A stretch of 64,000 nt of DNA from Roseateles aquatilis (GCF_002205645.1 NZ_NIOF01000011.1:182845-246844); one strand, 5' to 3'; shown: positions 1 through 10,146, numbered from the stretch's first letter. Numbers and translations: made by a program. Notes: generated by a model not told the origin, from the sequence alone.

Positions 1-1
1 G

Positions 2-1522
2 CGTGGCTGGAAGGTGGTGCTGGCGGAGGCGTCGGACTTCGCGGCGCATACCTCGTCCTCGTCGACCAAGCTGATCCACGGCGGGCTGCGTTACCTGGAG
101 TACTACGAGTTCTCGCTCGTGCGCAAGGCGCTGCAGGAACGCGAAGTGCTGCTGCGCAGCGCGCCGCACATCATGTGGCCGCTGCGCTTCGTGATGCCCC
201 ACGACGCGGCCATGCGGCCGGCTTGGATGATCCGCATCGGCCTGTTCCTCTACGACCATCTGGCGCGGCGCGAGGTGCTGCCCGCCTCCGAGGGCGTCGA
301 CCTGCGCAACTCCGACAAGGGCCGCCCGCTGGGCGCGCCGCTGAAGCCGCGGTACACGAAGGGCTTCCTCTATTCCGACGGTTGGGTCGATGACGCGCGG
401 CTGGTGCTGCTGAACGCGCTCGACGCGCGTGAGCACGGGGCCGTACTGCACACCCGCACGACGGTGACCGCCGCGCAACGCCATGCCGACCACTGGATCG
501 CGACCCTGCGCTGCGCCGACGGCGACCGCACGCTGCGTGCCCGCGCGCTGGTCAACGCCGCCGGGCCATGGGCCGAGGGCTTCCTGCGCGAGGTCGCGTC
601 GCCCGCCGCCGGCGAGGCGCTCGCGACCAAGAGCCTGCGCCTGGTCAAGGGCAGCCACATCGTCGTGCGGCGTCGCTTCGAGCACGACCACGCCTACATC
701 TTCCAGAACCCCGACAAGCGCATCATCTTCGCCATCCCCTACGAAGACGACTTCACGCTGATCGGCACCACCGACGTGGAGTTGCCCGTCGAGGCGCTGG
801 CCGGTTTCGGCAAGGCCCGCATCGACGAGCAGGAGATCGCCTACCTCTGCGAGCAGGCCAGCCGCTACTTCGAAGCGCCCGTGACGCCGGCCGACGTGGT
901 CTGGACCTATGCCGGCGTGCGCCCGCTGCTGGACGACGCGTCCGGCGATCCGTCCGCCGTTACGCGGGACTACCTGTTGGAGACGCATGCCCACGGCGGC
1001 GCACCGCTGCTGAGCGTCTGGGGCGGCAAGATCACCACCTTCCGCAAGCTGGCGGAGGACGCCGCCGATCTGCTCGGCGATCTGCTCGGCGAGCGTCGCC
1101 GCGCCTGGACCGAAAACGCCCACCTGCCCGGCGGCGACCTGCGCGGCTGGATCGGCGCGCCGCAGCGGCCCGACACCGATTTCCAGCGCCTGCTGTCCGC
1201 GCTCGGTCAGCGCCATCCCTGGCTGCCGCCGTCGCTGGCGCGGCGGCTCGCGCGGGCCTACGGCGCCCGCGTCGACCGCGTGCTGCACGGCGCGGAGCGA
1301 CTGGCCGACCTGGGGCCGGAGATCGGGCCCGGGCTGCACCAGGCGGAACTCGAGTACCTGGTCCGCGAGGAGTGGGCCCGCGCCGCCGACGACGTGTTGT
1401 GGCGGCGCTCCAAGCTGGGCCTGCATTACACCGAGGCGCAGCGCATGGCCGTGGTCCAGTGGTTCGCCGAGCGCGAGCACCTGTGGTCACGGCCCCATGC
1501 CGGCAACGACGACAAGACATGA
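2..1522 (+). CDS. glpD: Glycerol-3-phosphate dehydrogenase, FAD-dependent (5' partial)
   Basis: Oxidises sn-glycerol-3-phosphate to dihydroxyacetone phosphate at the inner membrane and passes electrons to the quinone pool. The frame is open from the first bases, so the gene begins before the window; the first 20-30 residues with the FAD-binding GxGxxG are missing. The visible part has the family segment SSSSTKLIHGGLRYLE, the DAO body (GTTDVELPVEA, WTYAGVRPLL, GGKITTFRKLAEDAA) and a DAO_C tail ending near EREHLWSRP. It is the first visible gene of a glp operon and is followed 31 bases later by the first ABC ATPase gene. Any regulator or glpK would be upstream. Family assignment is secure. Confidence 0.95.
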   Translation, partial: RGWKVVLAEASDFAAHTSSSSTKLIHGGLRYLEYYEFSLVRKALQEREVLLRSAPHIMWPLRFVMPHDAAMRPAWMIRIGLFLYDHLARREVLPASEGVDLRNSDKGRPLGAPLKPRYTKGFLYSDGWVDDARLVLLNALDAREHGAVLHTRTTVTAAQRHADHWIATLRCADGDRTLRARALVNAAGPWAEGFLREVASPAAGEALATKSLRLVKGSHIVVRRRFEHDHAYIFQNPDKRIIFAIPYEDDFTLIGTTDVELPVEALAGFGKARIDEQEIAYLCEQASRYFEAPVTPADVVWTYAGVRPLLDDASGDPSAVTRDYLLETHAHGGAPLLSVWGGKITTFRKLAEDAADLLGDLLGERRRAWTENAHLPGGDLRGWIGAPQRPDTDFQRLLSALGQRHPWLPPSLARRLARAYGARVDRVLHGAERLADLGPEIGPGLHQAELEYLVREEWARAADDVLWRRSKLGLHYTEAQRMAVVQWFAEREHLWSRPHAGNDDKT

Positions 1523-1553
1523 CGAGCGATCACGACATGCGGAGAGACCCCTC

Positions 1554-2624
1554 ATGGAGCTGAGCCTACGAGGCGTGAGCCATCGCGTCGGCGCGCAGCA
1601 GTTCCTGTATCCGATGGACCTGCGCCTGGCGCCGAACGCGGTGACGGTCCTGCTGGGCGCGACGCAGGCCGGCAAGACGACGTTGATGCGCCTGATGGCG
1701 GGCCTGGACAGGCCCAGCGAGGGCCAGGTCGGCGTGGACGGCACCGACGTGACCGGATGGCCGGTGCGCAAGCGCGATGTCGCGATGGTCTACCAGCAGT
1801 TCATCAACTATCCGTCGATGACGGTGCGGGACAACATCGCCTCGCCGCTCAAGCTGCGTGGCCGTCTTGACCGCGACGCGATCGACCGGCGCGTGCGGCA
1901 GCTCGCGGACAAGCTGCACATCGACATGCATCTGGACAAGCTGCCGGCGCAGCTGTCCGGCGGGCAGCAGCAGCGCGTCGCGCTGGCGCGGGCAATGGCC
2001 AAGCAGGCGCCGCTGATGCTGCTGGACGAGCCGCTGGTGAACCTCGACTACAAGCTGCGCGAGGAACTGCGCGAGGAGCTCGGCCTGCTCTTCGCGGCCG
2101 GCGAGTCGACCGTCGTCTACGCCACCACCGAGCCGGCCGAGGCGCTGCAACTCGGCGGGCACACCGCGGTGATGGACGCCGGCGAGCTGCTGCAGTACGG
2201 CCCGACCGCCGAGGTCTTCCACCGCCCCGCCTCGCTGCGCGTGGCGCGCGCCTTCAGCGATCCGCCGATGAACCTGCTGATCGCGCAAGGCCTGGGCGAC
2301 CGGCTGCAACTGCGCCCGGGCCTGGAGCTGGCGCTGCCGGGGCAGGGCGGCGTCACCGTCGGCGTGCGGGCCGGCGCGCTGCGCGTCGAGCCGCGGCCCG
2401 GCGACATCGCGATCCGTGGCGAGGTCGAGCTGGCGGAGATCTCCGGCTCCGACACCTTCGTCCATGCGCGCACCGAGCTGGGCGAGCTCGTCGCGCAGTT
2501 GACCGGCGTGCACGACTTCCAGCTCGGCGCGCCGCTGACGCTGCACCTGAACGCGGCCCATGTCCACGTCTTCGACGCGGCCGGCCTGCTGACGCGCGCG
2601 CCCGAGCGCCGGGGAGACCGCTGA
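1554..2624 (+). CDS. glpS: Glycerol-3-phosphate ABC importer, ATP-binding subunit GlpS-type
   Basis: One of two ATPase subunits of the GlpSTPQUV importer (names from Rhizobium; unrelated to E. coli GlpT/GlpQ). I chose ATG 1554 because GGAGAG lies 7 bases upstream and the protein then starts directly with the ABC fold (356 aa). Walker A is GATQAGKT (35-42), the Q-loop is near residue 81, the signature LSGGQ (134-138) is perfect and Walker B ends in DE (158-159). The H-loop is altered: where the partner has VTHDQ, this protein has ATTEP, so the switch histidine is Thr192. A C-terminal TOBE-like domain follows. The stop overlaps the next start (TGATG). Confidence 0.9.
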   Translation: MELSLRGVSHRVGAQQFLYPMDLRLAPNAVTVLLGATQAGKTTLMRLMAGLDRPSEGQVGVDGTDVTGWPVRKRDVAMVYQQFINYPSMTVRDNIASPLKLRGRLDRDAIDRRVRQLADKLHIDMHLDKLPAQLSGGQQQRVALARAMAKQAPLMLLDEPLVNLDYKLREELREELGLLFAAGESTVVYATTEPAEALQLGGHTAVMDAGELLQYGPTAEVFHRPASLRVARAFSDPPMNLLIAQGLGDRLQLRPGLELALPGQGGVTVGVRAGALRVEPRPGDIAIRGEVELAEISGSDTFVHARTELGELVAQLTGVHDFQLGAPLTLHLNAAHVHVFDAAGLLTRAPERRGDR

Positions 2625-3810
2625 TGGCGCGCATCGACCTGGACCTGGCCCATGCCTATCGCCCCGATCCGAAGGAGGACAGCGACTACGCGCTGCTGCC
2701 GCTGACGATGAGCTTCGAGGACGGCGGCGCGTATGCGCTGCTCGGGCCCTCGGGCTGCGGCAAGACGACGCTGCTGAACATCGTCTCCGGCCTGCTGCGG
2801 CCCTCTCAAGGCGGCGTGCGTTTCGACGGGCGCGACGTGACCGCGCTGACGCCGCAGCAGCGCAACATCGCGCAGGTGTTCCAGTTCCCCGTCATCTACG
2901 ACACGATGACCGTGGCCGAGAACCTGGCTTTCCCGCTTCGCAACCGCGGCGTGGCGAAGGAGCGGATCCGGGCGCGCGTCGGCAGGATCGCCGAGATGCT
3001 GGAGCTCAGCGACCAACTGGACCGGCGCGCGTCGGGCCTGACGGCGGATGCGAAGCAGAAGATATCGCTCGGCCGCGGACTGGTGCGGGAGGACGTCTCG
3101 GCGGTGCTGTTCGACGAGCCGCTGACCGTCATCGATCCGCATCTGAAGTGGCAACTGCGACGCAAGCTCAAGCAGATCCACCACGAGCTCAAGCTGACGC
3201 TGATCTACGTCACGCACGACCAGGTGGAGGCGCTGACCTTCGCCGACCGCATCGTCGTGATGACGCGTGGCCGCGCGGTGCAGGTCGGCTCGGCGGGCGA
3301 GCTGTTCGAGCGACCCAGCCACCGTTTCGTCGGCCACTTCATCGGCTCGCCCGGCATGAATTTCCTGCGCGCGGCAACGGACGCGTCCGGCGCGCTGACG
3401 CTGGCGGGCCGGCCCATCCCCGGCCAGGCCGACGGCGACGTGCCGGGGTGGCGCCCCGACGGCCGATTGCCGCCGGGCGCGGCGCTGTCGCTGGGCATCC
3501 GGCCGGAGTACGTCGAGGTCCACGCGCTGGCCGACGGCGGACCGCTGCCGGACGGCTGCGTCGCCGGTCAGGTGGAGCGCGTGCAGGACATCGGCACCTA
3601 TTGGCTGCTGACCGCCGCGATCGGCGGCGAGACGCTGAAGGCGCGGCTGTCCGCGCAGTCGCACCCGCCGGCCGTCGGCGCGCGCGTGGCGCTGCGCGTG
3701 CTGGGCCCGCACACCTGCATCTACGGCGCGGACGACGCGCTGATCGCCACGGCGGCGCCGGGACGCGAGGAGCGCCCGGACCGCACGCGCCGCGACGCGG
3801 AGGACCTGCG

Positions 3811-3814
<4 letters not shown>
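2624..3814 (+). CDS. glpT: Glycerol-3-phosphate ABC importer, ATP-binding subunit GlpT-type
   Basis: Second ATPase of the importer, 396 aa. Walker A GPSGCGKT is at 41-48, the Q-loop is in QVFQFP near 88, Walker B ends in DE at 164-165 and the H-loop histidine is His198 (VTHDQVEA). The ABC signature is degenerate: GLTADAKQK stands where LSGGQ is expected (about 138-146). This is the mirror image of the defect in the partner, so one composite ATP site in a heterodimer would be canonical and the other degenerate. A C-terminal TOBE/OB region follows. It starts on the last base of the previous gene and overlaps the next by ATGA. Not the MFS transporter also called GlpT. Confidence 0.9.
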
Positions 3815-4687
<873 letters not shown>

Positions 4688-4695
<8 letters not shown>

Positions 4696-5515
4696 GGGCC
4701 AAGGCCCGCGCGGCCGCTTCCGCAAGCGCTCGATCTTCCTGATCCTGTACCTGGTCTTCGCGCTGCTGCCCATCTACTGGATGGTCAACATGAGCTTCAG
4801 GACCAACGAGGAGATCCTGTCCAGCTTCAGCCTCTGGCCGCGGCACTTCTCGCTGGCCAGCTACCGGACCATCTTCACCGATCCGTCCTGGTACGGCGGC
4901 TACATCAACAGCCTGATCTACGTCGCGATCAACACGGTGATCTCGATCACGGTGGCGCTGCCGGCGGCGTATGCGTTCAGTCGCTACTCGTTCCTCGGCG
5001 ACAAGCATGTCTTCTTCTGGCTGCTGACCAACCGGATGACGCCGCCGGCGGTCTTCCTGCTGCCGTTCTTCCAGCTCTACACGACGCTGGGGCTGATGGA
5101 CACGCACCTGGCGGTCGCGCTGGCGCATCTGCTGTTCAACGTGCCGCTGGCGGTGTGGATCCTGGAAGGGTTCATGAGCGGCATCCCGCGCGAGATCGAC
5201 GAGACCGCCTACATCGACGGCTACAGCTTCCCGCGCTTCTTCCTGACGGTGTTCCTGCCGCTGATCAAGGCCGGCGTGGGCGTGGCGGCGTTCTTCTGCT
5301 TCATGTTCTCGTGGGTCGAGCTGTTGCTGGCGCGCACGCTGACCAGCGTCAACGCCAAGCCCATCGTCGCGACGATGACGCGCACGGTCAGCGCGTCCGG
5401 CATGGACTGGGCGACGCTGGCCGCGGCCGGCACGCTGACGATCGTGCCGGGCGCCATCGTGATCTGGTTCGTCCGTCACTACATCGCGAAGGGTTTCGCG
5501 ATGGGACGGGTCTGA
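4688..5515 (+). CDS. glpQ: Glycerol-3-phosphate ABC importer permease GlpQ-type
   Basis: Second permease, MalG/UgpE type, 275 aa. Six hydrophobic segments are visible, with the EAA loop EIDETAYIDGYSFPRFF near residues 167-183. It starts 8 bases inside the end of the preceding permease gene, so the two should be translationally coupled and made in equal amounts. The C-terminus IWFVRHYIAKGFAMGRV is typical of the family. Despite the symbol it is not the glycerophosphodiesterase GlpQ. Confidence 0.92.
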
Positions 5516-5528
5516 AGGGAGCGCCGCG

Positions 5529-5837
5529 ATGTTCGATTGGATGGTGTGGACGACGCCGGTCGCGATCTTCTTCAGCGCCGTGGCGCTGATGCTGGTCGGC
5601 ATGACGGTGTGGGAGATCAAGTCGCCGACGACCCAGCGCAAGGGCTGGCTGCCGATGCGCACGACGCGCGGCGATCGGCTGTTCATCGGCCTGCTGGCCG
5701 CCGCCTACCTCAACCTGGCCTTCGTCGGGCTGGGCGCGAAGTGGGTCGAGTGGTTCCAGCTGGAGGCCGAGCCCAGCGTCTGGATCAGCTTCGTGGCGTC
5801 GATGCTGGTGCTGGCGCTGATCATGCGAAAAGGTTGA
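5529..5837 (+). CDS. glpU: Small integral membrane protein GlpU-type (DUF2160)
   Basis: A 102-residue membrane protein with three hydrophobic stretches (about 9-27, 50-69 and 84-98) separated by a basic loop. It matches the DUF2160 proteins that lie between permease and binding-protein genes in glpSTPQUV operons. Its biochemical role is not established; position suggests an accessory subunit of the importer. A GGGAGCG Shine-Dalgarno precedes ATG 5529, and the gene follows the second permease by 13 bases. Confidence 0.88.
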   Translation: MFDWMVWTTPVAIFFSAVALMLVGMTVWEIKSPTTQRKGWLPMRTTRGDRLFIGLLAAAYLNLAFVGLGAKWVEWFQLEAEPSVWISFVASMLVLALIMRKG

Positions 5838-5859
5838 AGCATCAAGGAATTCGGCTTCT

Positions 5860-5899
5860 CCTCCCCCGGAGCCGCGATTCGTCCTCAAGCAGGGGGAGG
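5860..5899 (+). promoter_or_regulatory. Hairpin in the glpU-glpV gap
   Basis: CCTCCCCC (5860-5867) and GGGGGAGG (5892-5899) are perfect inverted repeats with a 24-base loop, ending 22 bases before the binding-protein start. There is no U-tract, so it is not an obvious terminator. In many import operons a stem here stabilises the mRNA of the binding protein or attenuates readthrough; that role is inferred. Confidence 0.5.
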
Positions 5900-5921
5900 T
5901 TCAACGACACAGGAGACAAGC

Positions 5922-7658
5922 GTGCACAAGACCAAGTATTCCGCGCTGGCCGTGGCGGCGCTGCTGGCGCTGGGAGTCCACTCGGCATGGGCCGGCGAGG
6001 CCGAGGCGAAGAAGTGGGTGGATGCCGAGTTCCAGCCGTCGACGCTGTCCAAGGACAGGCAGATGGCCGAGATGAAGTGGTTCATCGAGGCCGCGAAGAA
6101 GCTGCAGGCCAAGGGCGTGAAGGAGATCTCGGTGGTGTCGGAGACGCTCACCACGCACGAGTACGAGAGCAAGGTGCTGGCCAAGGCCTTCGCCGAGATC
6201 ACCGGCATCACCGTCAAGCACGACATCATCCAGGAGGGCGACGTCGTCGAGAAGCTGCAGACCTCGATGCAATCGGGCAAGAGCATCTATGACGGCTGGA
6301 TCTCCGACTCCGACCTGATCGGCACGCATTACCGCTACGGCAAGATCATGAACCTGACCGACTACATGGCCGGCGCGGGCAAGGAGTACACCAATCCGGA
6401 CCTGGACCTGAAGGACTTCATCGGCACCAGTTTCACGACGGCGCCGGACGGCAAGCTCTACCAGCTGCCCGACCAGCAGTTCGCCAATCTGTATTGGTTC
6501 CGCGCCGACCTCTTCGCACGCAAGGACCTGCAAGACAAGTTCAAGGCCAAGTACGGCTATGAGCTGGGCGTGCCGCTGAACTGGAGCGCGTACGAGGACA
6601 TCGCCGAGTTCTTCTCCACGCAGGTCAAGACCGTCGACGGCAAGTCCATCTACGGCCACATGGACTACGGCAAGAAGGACCCGTCGCTGGGCTGGCGCTT
6701 CACGGATGCGTGGCTGTCGATGGCGGGCGCGGCGGACAAGGGCATTCCCAACGGCATGCCGGTGGACGAGTGGGGCATCCGCGTCGCCGACGACAAGTGC
6801 ACGCCGGTGGGCGCGTCGACGGCGCGTGGCGGCGCGACCAACTCGCCGGCCGCGGTCTACGCGCTGACCAAGTACGTGGACTGGATGAAGAAGTACGCGC
6901 CGAAGGAAGCCACCGGCATGACCTTCGGGGAGGCCGGCCCGGTGCCCGCGCAGGGGCAGATCGCGCAGCAGATCTTCTGGTACACGGCCTTCACGGCCGA
7001 CATGGTCAAGCCCGGCCTGCCGGTGGTGAACGCCGACGGCACGCCCAAGTGGCGCATGGCGCCGGGCCCCAACGGGCCCTACTGGAAGCAGGGCATGCAG
7101 AACGGCTACCAGGACGTCGGCAGCTGGACCTTCTTCAGCGGCCACGACGCCAACCGGACCGCGGCGGCGTGGCTGTACGCGCAGTTCGTGACGGCCAAGA
7201 CGGTGAGCCTGAAGAAGAGCGTGCAGGGCCTGACCTTCATCCGCGACAGCGACATCCGCAGCGACTACTTCACCAAGAACGCCAACAAGTACGGCGGCCT
7301 GATCGAGTTCTACCGCTCGCCCGCGCGCGTGGCCTGGACGCCGACCGGCACCAACGTGCCGGACTATCCGAAGCTGGCGCAGCTGTGGTGGAAGAACGTG
7401 GCCCAGGCGGTCACCGGCGAGAAGACCCCGCAGGCCGCCATGGACACGCTGGCCGACGAGATGGACGCGGTGATGGCCCGCCTGGAGCGCGCCGGCATGG
7501 CGCGCTGCGCGCCCAAGCTCAACAAGAAGGAAGACCCGAAGAAGTGGCTCTCCGACAAGGGCGCGCCGTGGGCCAAGCTGGCCAACGAGAAGCCCAAGGG
7601 CGAGACGATCGCGTACGAGAAGCTGCTGAACGCGTGGAAGGAAGGGCGGGTGCGCTGA
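5922..7658 (+). CDS. glpV: Glycerol-3-phosphate ABC importer, periplasmic binding protein GlpV-type
   Basis: Extracellular solute-binding protein of 578 aa, at the long end for the family but usual for the GlpV group. It has a Sec signal peptide (about 1-26, cleavage after HSAWA). The body has binding-protein features such as DGWISDSDLIGTHYRYG, QLPDQQFANLYWFRADLF and MQNGYQDVGSWTFFSG. The start is GTG 5922, supported by AGGAGA five bases upstream. It is the last gene of the operon and should deliver glycerol-3-phosphate to the two permeases. The C-terminal 60 residues are lysine-rich. Confidence 0.92.
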   Translation: MHKTKYSALAVAALLALGVHSAWAGEAEAKKWVDAEFQPSTLSKDRQMAEMKWFIEAAKKLQAKGVKEISVVSETLTTHEYESKVLAKAFAEITGITVKHDIIQEGDVVEKLQTSMQSGKSIYDGWISDSDLIGTHYRYGKIMNLTDYMAGAGKEYTNPDLDLKDFIGTSFTTAPDGKLYQLPDQQFANLYWFRADLFARKDLQDKFKAKYGYELGVPLNWSAYEDIAEFFSTQVKTVDGKSIYGHMDYGKKDPSLGWRFTDAWLSMAGAADKGIPNGMPVDEWGIRVADDKCTPVGASTARGGATNSPAAVYALTKYVDWMKKYAPKEATGMTFGEAGPVPAQGQIAQQIFWYTAFTADMVKPGLPVVNADGTPKWRMAPGPNGPYWKQGMQNGYQDVGSWTFFSGHDANRTAAAWLYAQFVTAKTVSLKKSVQGLTFIRDSDIRSDYFTKNANKYGGLIEFYRSPARVAWTPTGTNVPDYPKLAQLWWKNVAQAVTGEKTPQAAMDTLADEMDAVMARLERAGMARCAPKLNKKEDPKKWLSDKGAPWAKLANEKPKGETIAYEKLLNAWKEGRVR

Positions 7659-7682
7659 GGTCGGACGTCGTTGAGTCCCGCG

Positions 7683-7712
7683 CTGGGGCCCTATAAAATT
7701 TTGGAGCCCCAG
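7683..7712. repeat. Inverted repeat at the left border of the AT-rich island
   Basis: CTGGGGC (7683-7689) and GCCCCAG (7706-7712) flank a loop that contains the palindrome AAAATTTT. It lies 25 bases after the glpV stop and exactly where base composition changes. It could end the glp transcript (though no U-tract follows) or mark an insertion boundary. Confidence 0.45.
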
Positions 7713-7769
7713 CCTGTAGCATTCGAGTTACGTTAGCCAGTGGCTACAGGTTTGAATTCAAGGTGCTCG

Positions 7770-8975
7770 ATGACTCATTCCATCTTTCTTACACGGGTCG
7801 TTCTTAGAAACTATAAAAGCATTGGCTACTGCGATGTGCCTCTTCGGAAGCTTACTTATCTCGTAGGGATGAATGGCTCTGGAAAAAGTAATTTCTTGGA
7901 CGCGCTTCATTTGGTACGAGACGCGCTGAGTGGTTCTTTGGACAACGCACTCAATGAACGAGGTGGACTAGGCGAGGTCCGACGTCGGTCCAGTGGGCAC
8001 CCAACAAATTTTGGAATTCGCCTTGAATTCTTTCTCCCAAATGGTCTAGCTGGTCGTTATGCGTTCAGCATTGGTGCGCTGGCCAATGGTGGCTATGAAG
8101 TACAGAATGAAGAATGCACTATAGGCAAGAAGGGGCAAGGGCCGAGTTATCGCATCGAAAAGGGCGTGGTTCGGTCGACCAGTGAAGCTACTTTCCCTGC
8201 CGTGACAGGGGACAGACTGGCACTAGTTGCTCTCTCAGGCGTTGCGGCTTTTCGCCCTGTATATGATGCACTGACTGCTATGGGATTCTATAACCTAAAT
8301 CCCAAAGTTATGCGAGAGTTGCAGAAGCCGCAGGAAGGGAAGCTATTAAAGCCTGTTGGAGAGAATATTGCTAGCGTCATAGGTCATTTGGAACGAGTGG
8401 CGCCAGAAAGCCTTGCAAAAATCCAAGAGTATCTGCAGACAGTGGTTCCGATGGTGCACGGTGTGCAGCGAATACAGGTCGGACCAATGGAAACATTGGA
8501 GTTTCGCCAAGATATGGCGGGTGCCAAGCACCCATGGAAGTTTTTGGCTCAAAATATGTCTGACGGAACACTGCGAGCTCTCGGCGTGCTAACGGCGCTC
8601 TTCCAGGGAAATAGAGACTACGCTCCCACAGTTGTGGGGATCGAAGAACCCGAAACTGCGTTGCATCCTGCGGCGAGCGCTGCATTGCGTGAAGCACTCG
8701 AACGAGCATCACATCATTCGCAAGTGATTATCACGAGTCACAGTCCCGATCTTCTAAATGATCGGAGTATTGATTCGGATGCAATCTTCGCGGTGGTTTC
8801 ACAGGGAGGGGAGACGCATGTTGCCGCTTTGGATGGTGGTGCTCGCGAGGCGCTGCGGACACATCTTTTCTCTGCGGGTGAGTTACTTCGGCTGAACCAG
8901 TTATCGCCTGACCCCGCCGAGATCCAGAGGCAGATGACTTCGCAGATAGATCTATTCGGAGAGGCACGTGCATGA
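7770..8975 (+). CDS. AAA ATPase, OLD/RecF-like, paired with a TOPRIM-like protein
   Basis: Predicted ABC-type ATPase of the OLD/AAA_21 kind, 401 aa from ATG 7770 (a GTG 30 bases upstream is possible). The N-terminus has the SMC/RecF-like NYKSIGYCDVPL; Walker A is GMNGSGKS (33-40). A signature-like MSDGTLRAL is at 263-271, Walker B is GIEEPETALHP (290-300, Glu for the usual Asp) and the H-loop is ITSHSPDLL with His324. There is no TOPRIM domain in this protein; one is encoded by the next gene, which overlaps by four bases. Base composition is clearly lower in GC than its neighbours (28 of 60 in the line from 8281, against 41 of 60 from 4261), which suggests recent transfer. Candidate antiphage or DNA-metabolism component; function inferred. 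Confidence 0.85.
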   Translation: MTHSIFLTRVVLRNYKSIGYCDVPLRKLTYLVGMNGSGKSNFLDALHLVRDALSGSLDNALNERGGLGEVRRRSSGHPTNFGIRLEFFLPNGLAGRYAFSIGALANGGYEVQNEECTIGKKGQGPSYRIEKGVVRSTSEATFPAVTGDRLALVALSGVAAFRPVYDALTAMGFYNLNPKVMRELQKPQEGKLLKPVGENIASVIGHLERVAPESLAKIQEYLQTVVPMVHGVQRIQVGPMETLEFRQDMAGAKHPWKFLAQNMSDGTLRALGVLTALFQGNRDYAPTVVGIEEPETALHPAASAALREALERASHHSQVIITSHSPDLLNDRSIDSDAIFAVVSQGGETHVAALDGGAREALRTHLFSAGELLRLNQLSPDPAEIQRQMTSQIDLFGEARA

Positions 8976-9589
8976 GCTGTATTTGTTCCATCGTGGAAGG
9001 CGACGGTGAGGTCGCCGCTTTGCCGGTTGTACTCCGGCGGTTGCAGCAACGGTTCGGTCCGGAAGGTTTTGTGAACGTGCTCACGCCTATCCGCGTGTAC
9101 AAAGATCGATTTCTGAACAAAGAGGACGAATTCCGGAGGCACCTGCTGCTCGCGGCTGCGAAATGCGGCGAAAGCGGCTGGATTCTGATCGTCCTTGATG
9201 CCGACGACGAATGCCCGAAGGAGCTGGCGGAGCGCATACGCGCCAGAGCAGCTGTCCATATTCCTCATAGGCGTCTAGCGGTGGTAATTCCCAAACGAGA
9301 GTTTGAGGCATGGTTCATTGCCGCAGCGGCCTCCCTTGAGGGTGTTAGAGGTTTTGCTTTTGATCCCGCAGACCCTATCGATGCAGAGCGGCCAAGAAAT
9401 GCAAAAGGCTGGCTGAAGGAACGGATGGCTGGGGCGAGCTACGGAGAGACGACCGATCAACCCGCTTTCGCGGCGCGCTTCGACTTGGACGAGGCGGCCG
9501 CAAACAGCCGCTCCTTCAGGAAGATGTGCTCCGAATGGAAGAAGAACTTCCAACTCGACGAAGAGAGTGAGTCGCCCGCGGCGGCTTAA
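8972..9589 (+). CDS. DUF4276-family, TOPRIM-like protein
   Basis: A 205-residue partner of the preceding ATPase; the genes overlap as ATGA, implying coupled synthesis. The layout fits a compact TOPRIM fold: VEGDGEVAALP near the start supplies an acidic residue (Glu9) after a beta strand, ILIVLDADDE (71-80) supplies Asp76, Asp78 and Asp79, and KREFEAWF (108-115) is the third conserved block seen in DUF4276 proteins. TOPRIM proteins cut or nick nucleic acid with metal ions. Paired with an OLD-like ATPase it resembles a split version of ATPase-TOPRIM defence nucleases such as Gabija GajA or PARIS. Nuclease activity is inferred from motifs only. Confidence 0.8.
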   Translation: MSCICSIVEGDGEVAALPVVLRRLQQRFGPEGFVNVLTPIRVYKDRFLNKEDEFRRHLLLAAAKCGESGWILIVLDADDECPKELAERIRARAAVHIPHRRLAVVIPKREFEAWFIAAAASLEGVRGFAFDPADPIDAERPRNAKGWLKERMAGASYGETTDQPAFAARFDLDEAAANSRSFRKMCSEWKKNFQLDEESESPAAA

Positions 9590-9633
9590 GGCGGCCGTAA
9601 GGCTCGTCGTGGGCACTGTGCCACCATGAGCCC

Positions 9634-10104
9634 ATGCTCAAGTCGCTCATGGACTTCATCGACGGTCTGGCCCCGGCTGACGGCGCCGCCGCGGGGCGTG
9701 CGCCGTCGCTGCAACTGGCCGCCGCCGTGTTGCTGGTCGAGGTGATGCGCGCCGATGCCGACCATTCCCTGGTGGAGCGCCGCGCGGTGCATCGCGCGCT
9801 GACCGAGCTGTTCCCGCTGTCCGAGACCCAGGTCGACGTGTTGATCACGCAGGCCGAATCGGCGGCCCGCATGGCCACCGATCTCTTCGCGTTCACGTCG
9901 CCGATCGACGAGCGCTGGGACATGCCCGCCAAGCTGCGGATCGTCGAGTTGATGTGGAGCGTCGCCTACGCCGACGGCAAGCTCAGCGACATCGAGCGCC
10001 ACACGATGTGGCGCCTGGCCGATCTGCTGCACGTGCCGCAGGGCGCGTACGTGCACGCGCGGATGCGCGCGCGCGCGGCGGCCGGGCTGGGCGAGGACGC
10101 CTGA
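9634..10104 (+). CDS. TerB-like (tellurite resistance TerB family) protein
   Basis: A 156-residue, all-helical protein resembling the TerB-like family: acidic repeats DADHSLVERRAVHRAL and ADGKLSDIERHTMWRLA recall the paired metal-binding helices of TerB. Single TerB-like genes like this are common in Proteobacteria without other ter genes and are not evidence of tellurite resistance. It starts 44 bases after the AT-rich island and has normal high-GC codon use, so it probably marks the return to the resident chromosome. The RDD gene downstream points the opposite way. Confidence 0.75.
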   Translation: MLKSLMDFIDGLAPADGAAAGRAPSLQLAAAVLLVEVMRADADHSLVERRAVHRALTELFPLSETQVDVLITQAESAARMATDLFAFTSPIDERWDMPAKLRIVELMWSVAYADGKLSDIERHTMWRLADLLHVPQGAYVHARMRARAAAGLGEDA

Positions 10105-10146
10105 GCGGGCCCGGCGACCGGGGCGTGCCCGTCGCCGCTCCCGCCT

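Noticed and set aside
9634..10104. Tellurite-resistance function for the TerB-like gene
   Set aside because: No other ter genes are nearby, and single TerB-like genes are not evidence of resistance.
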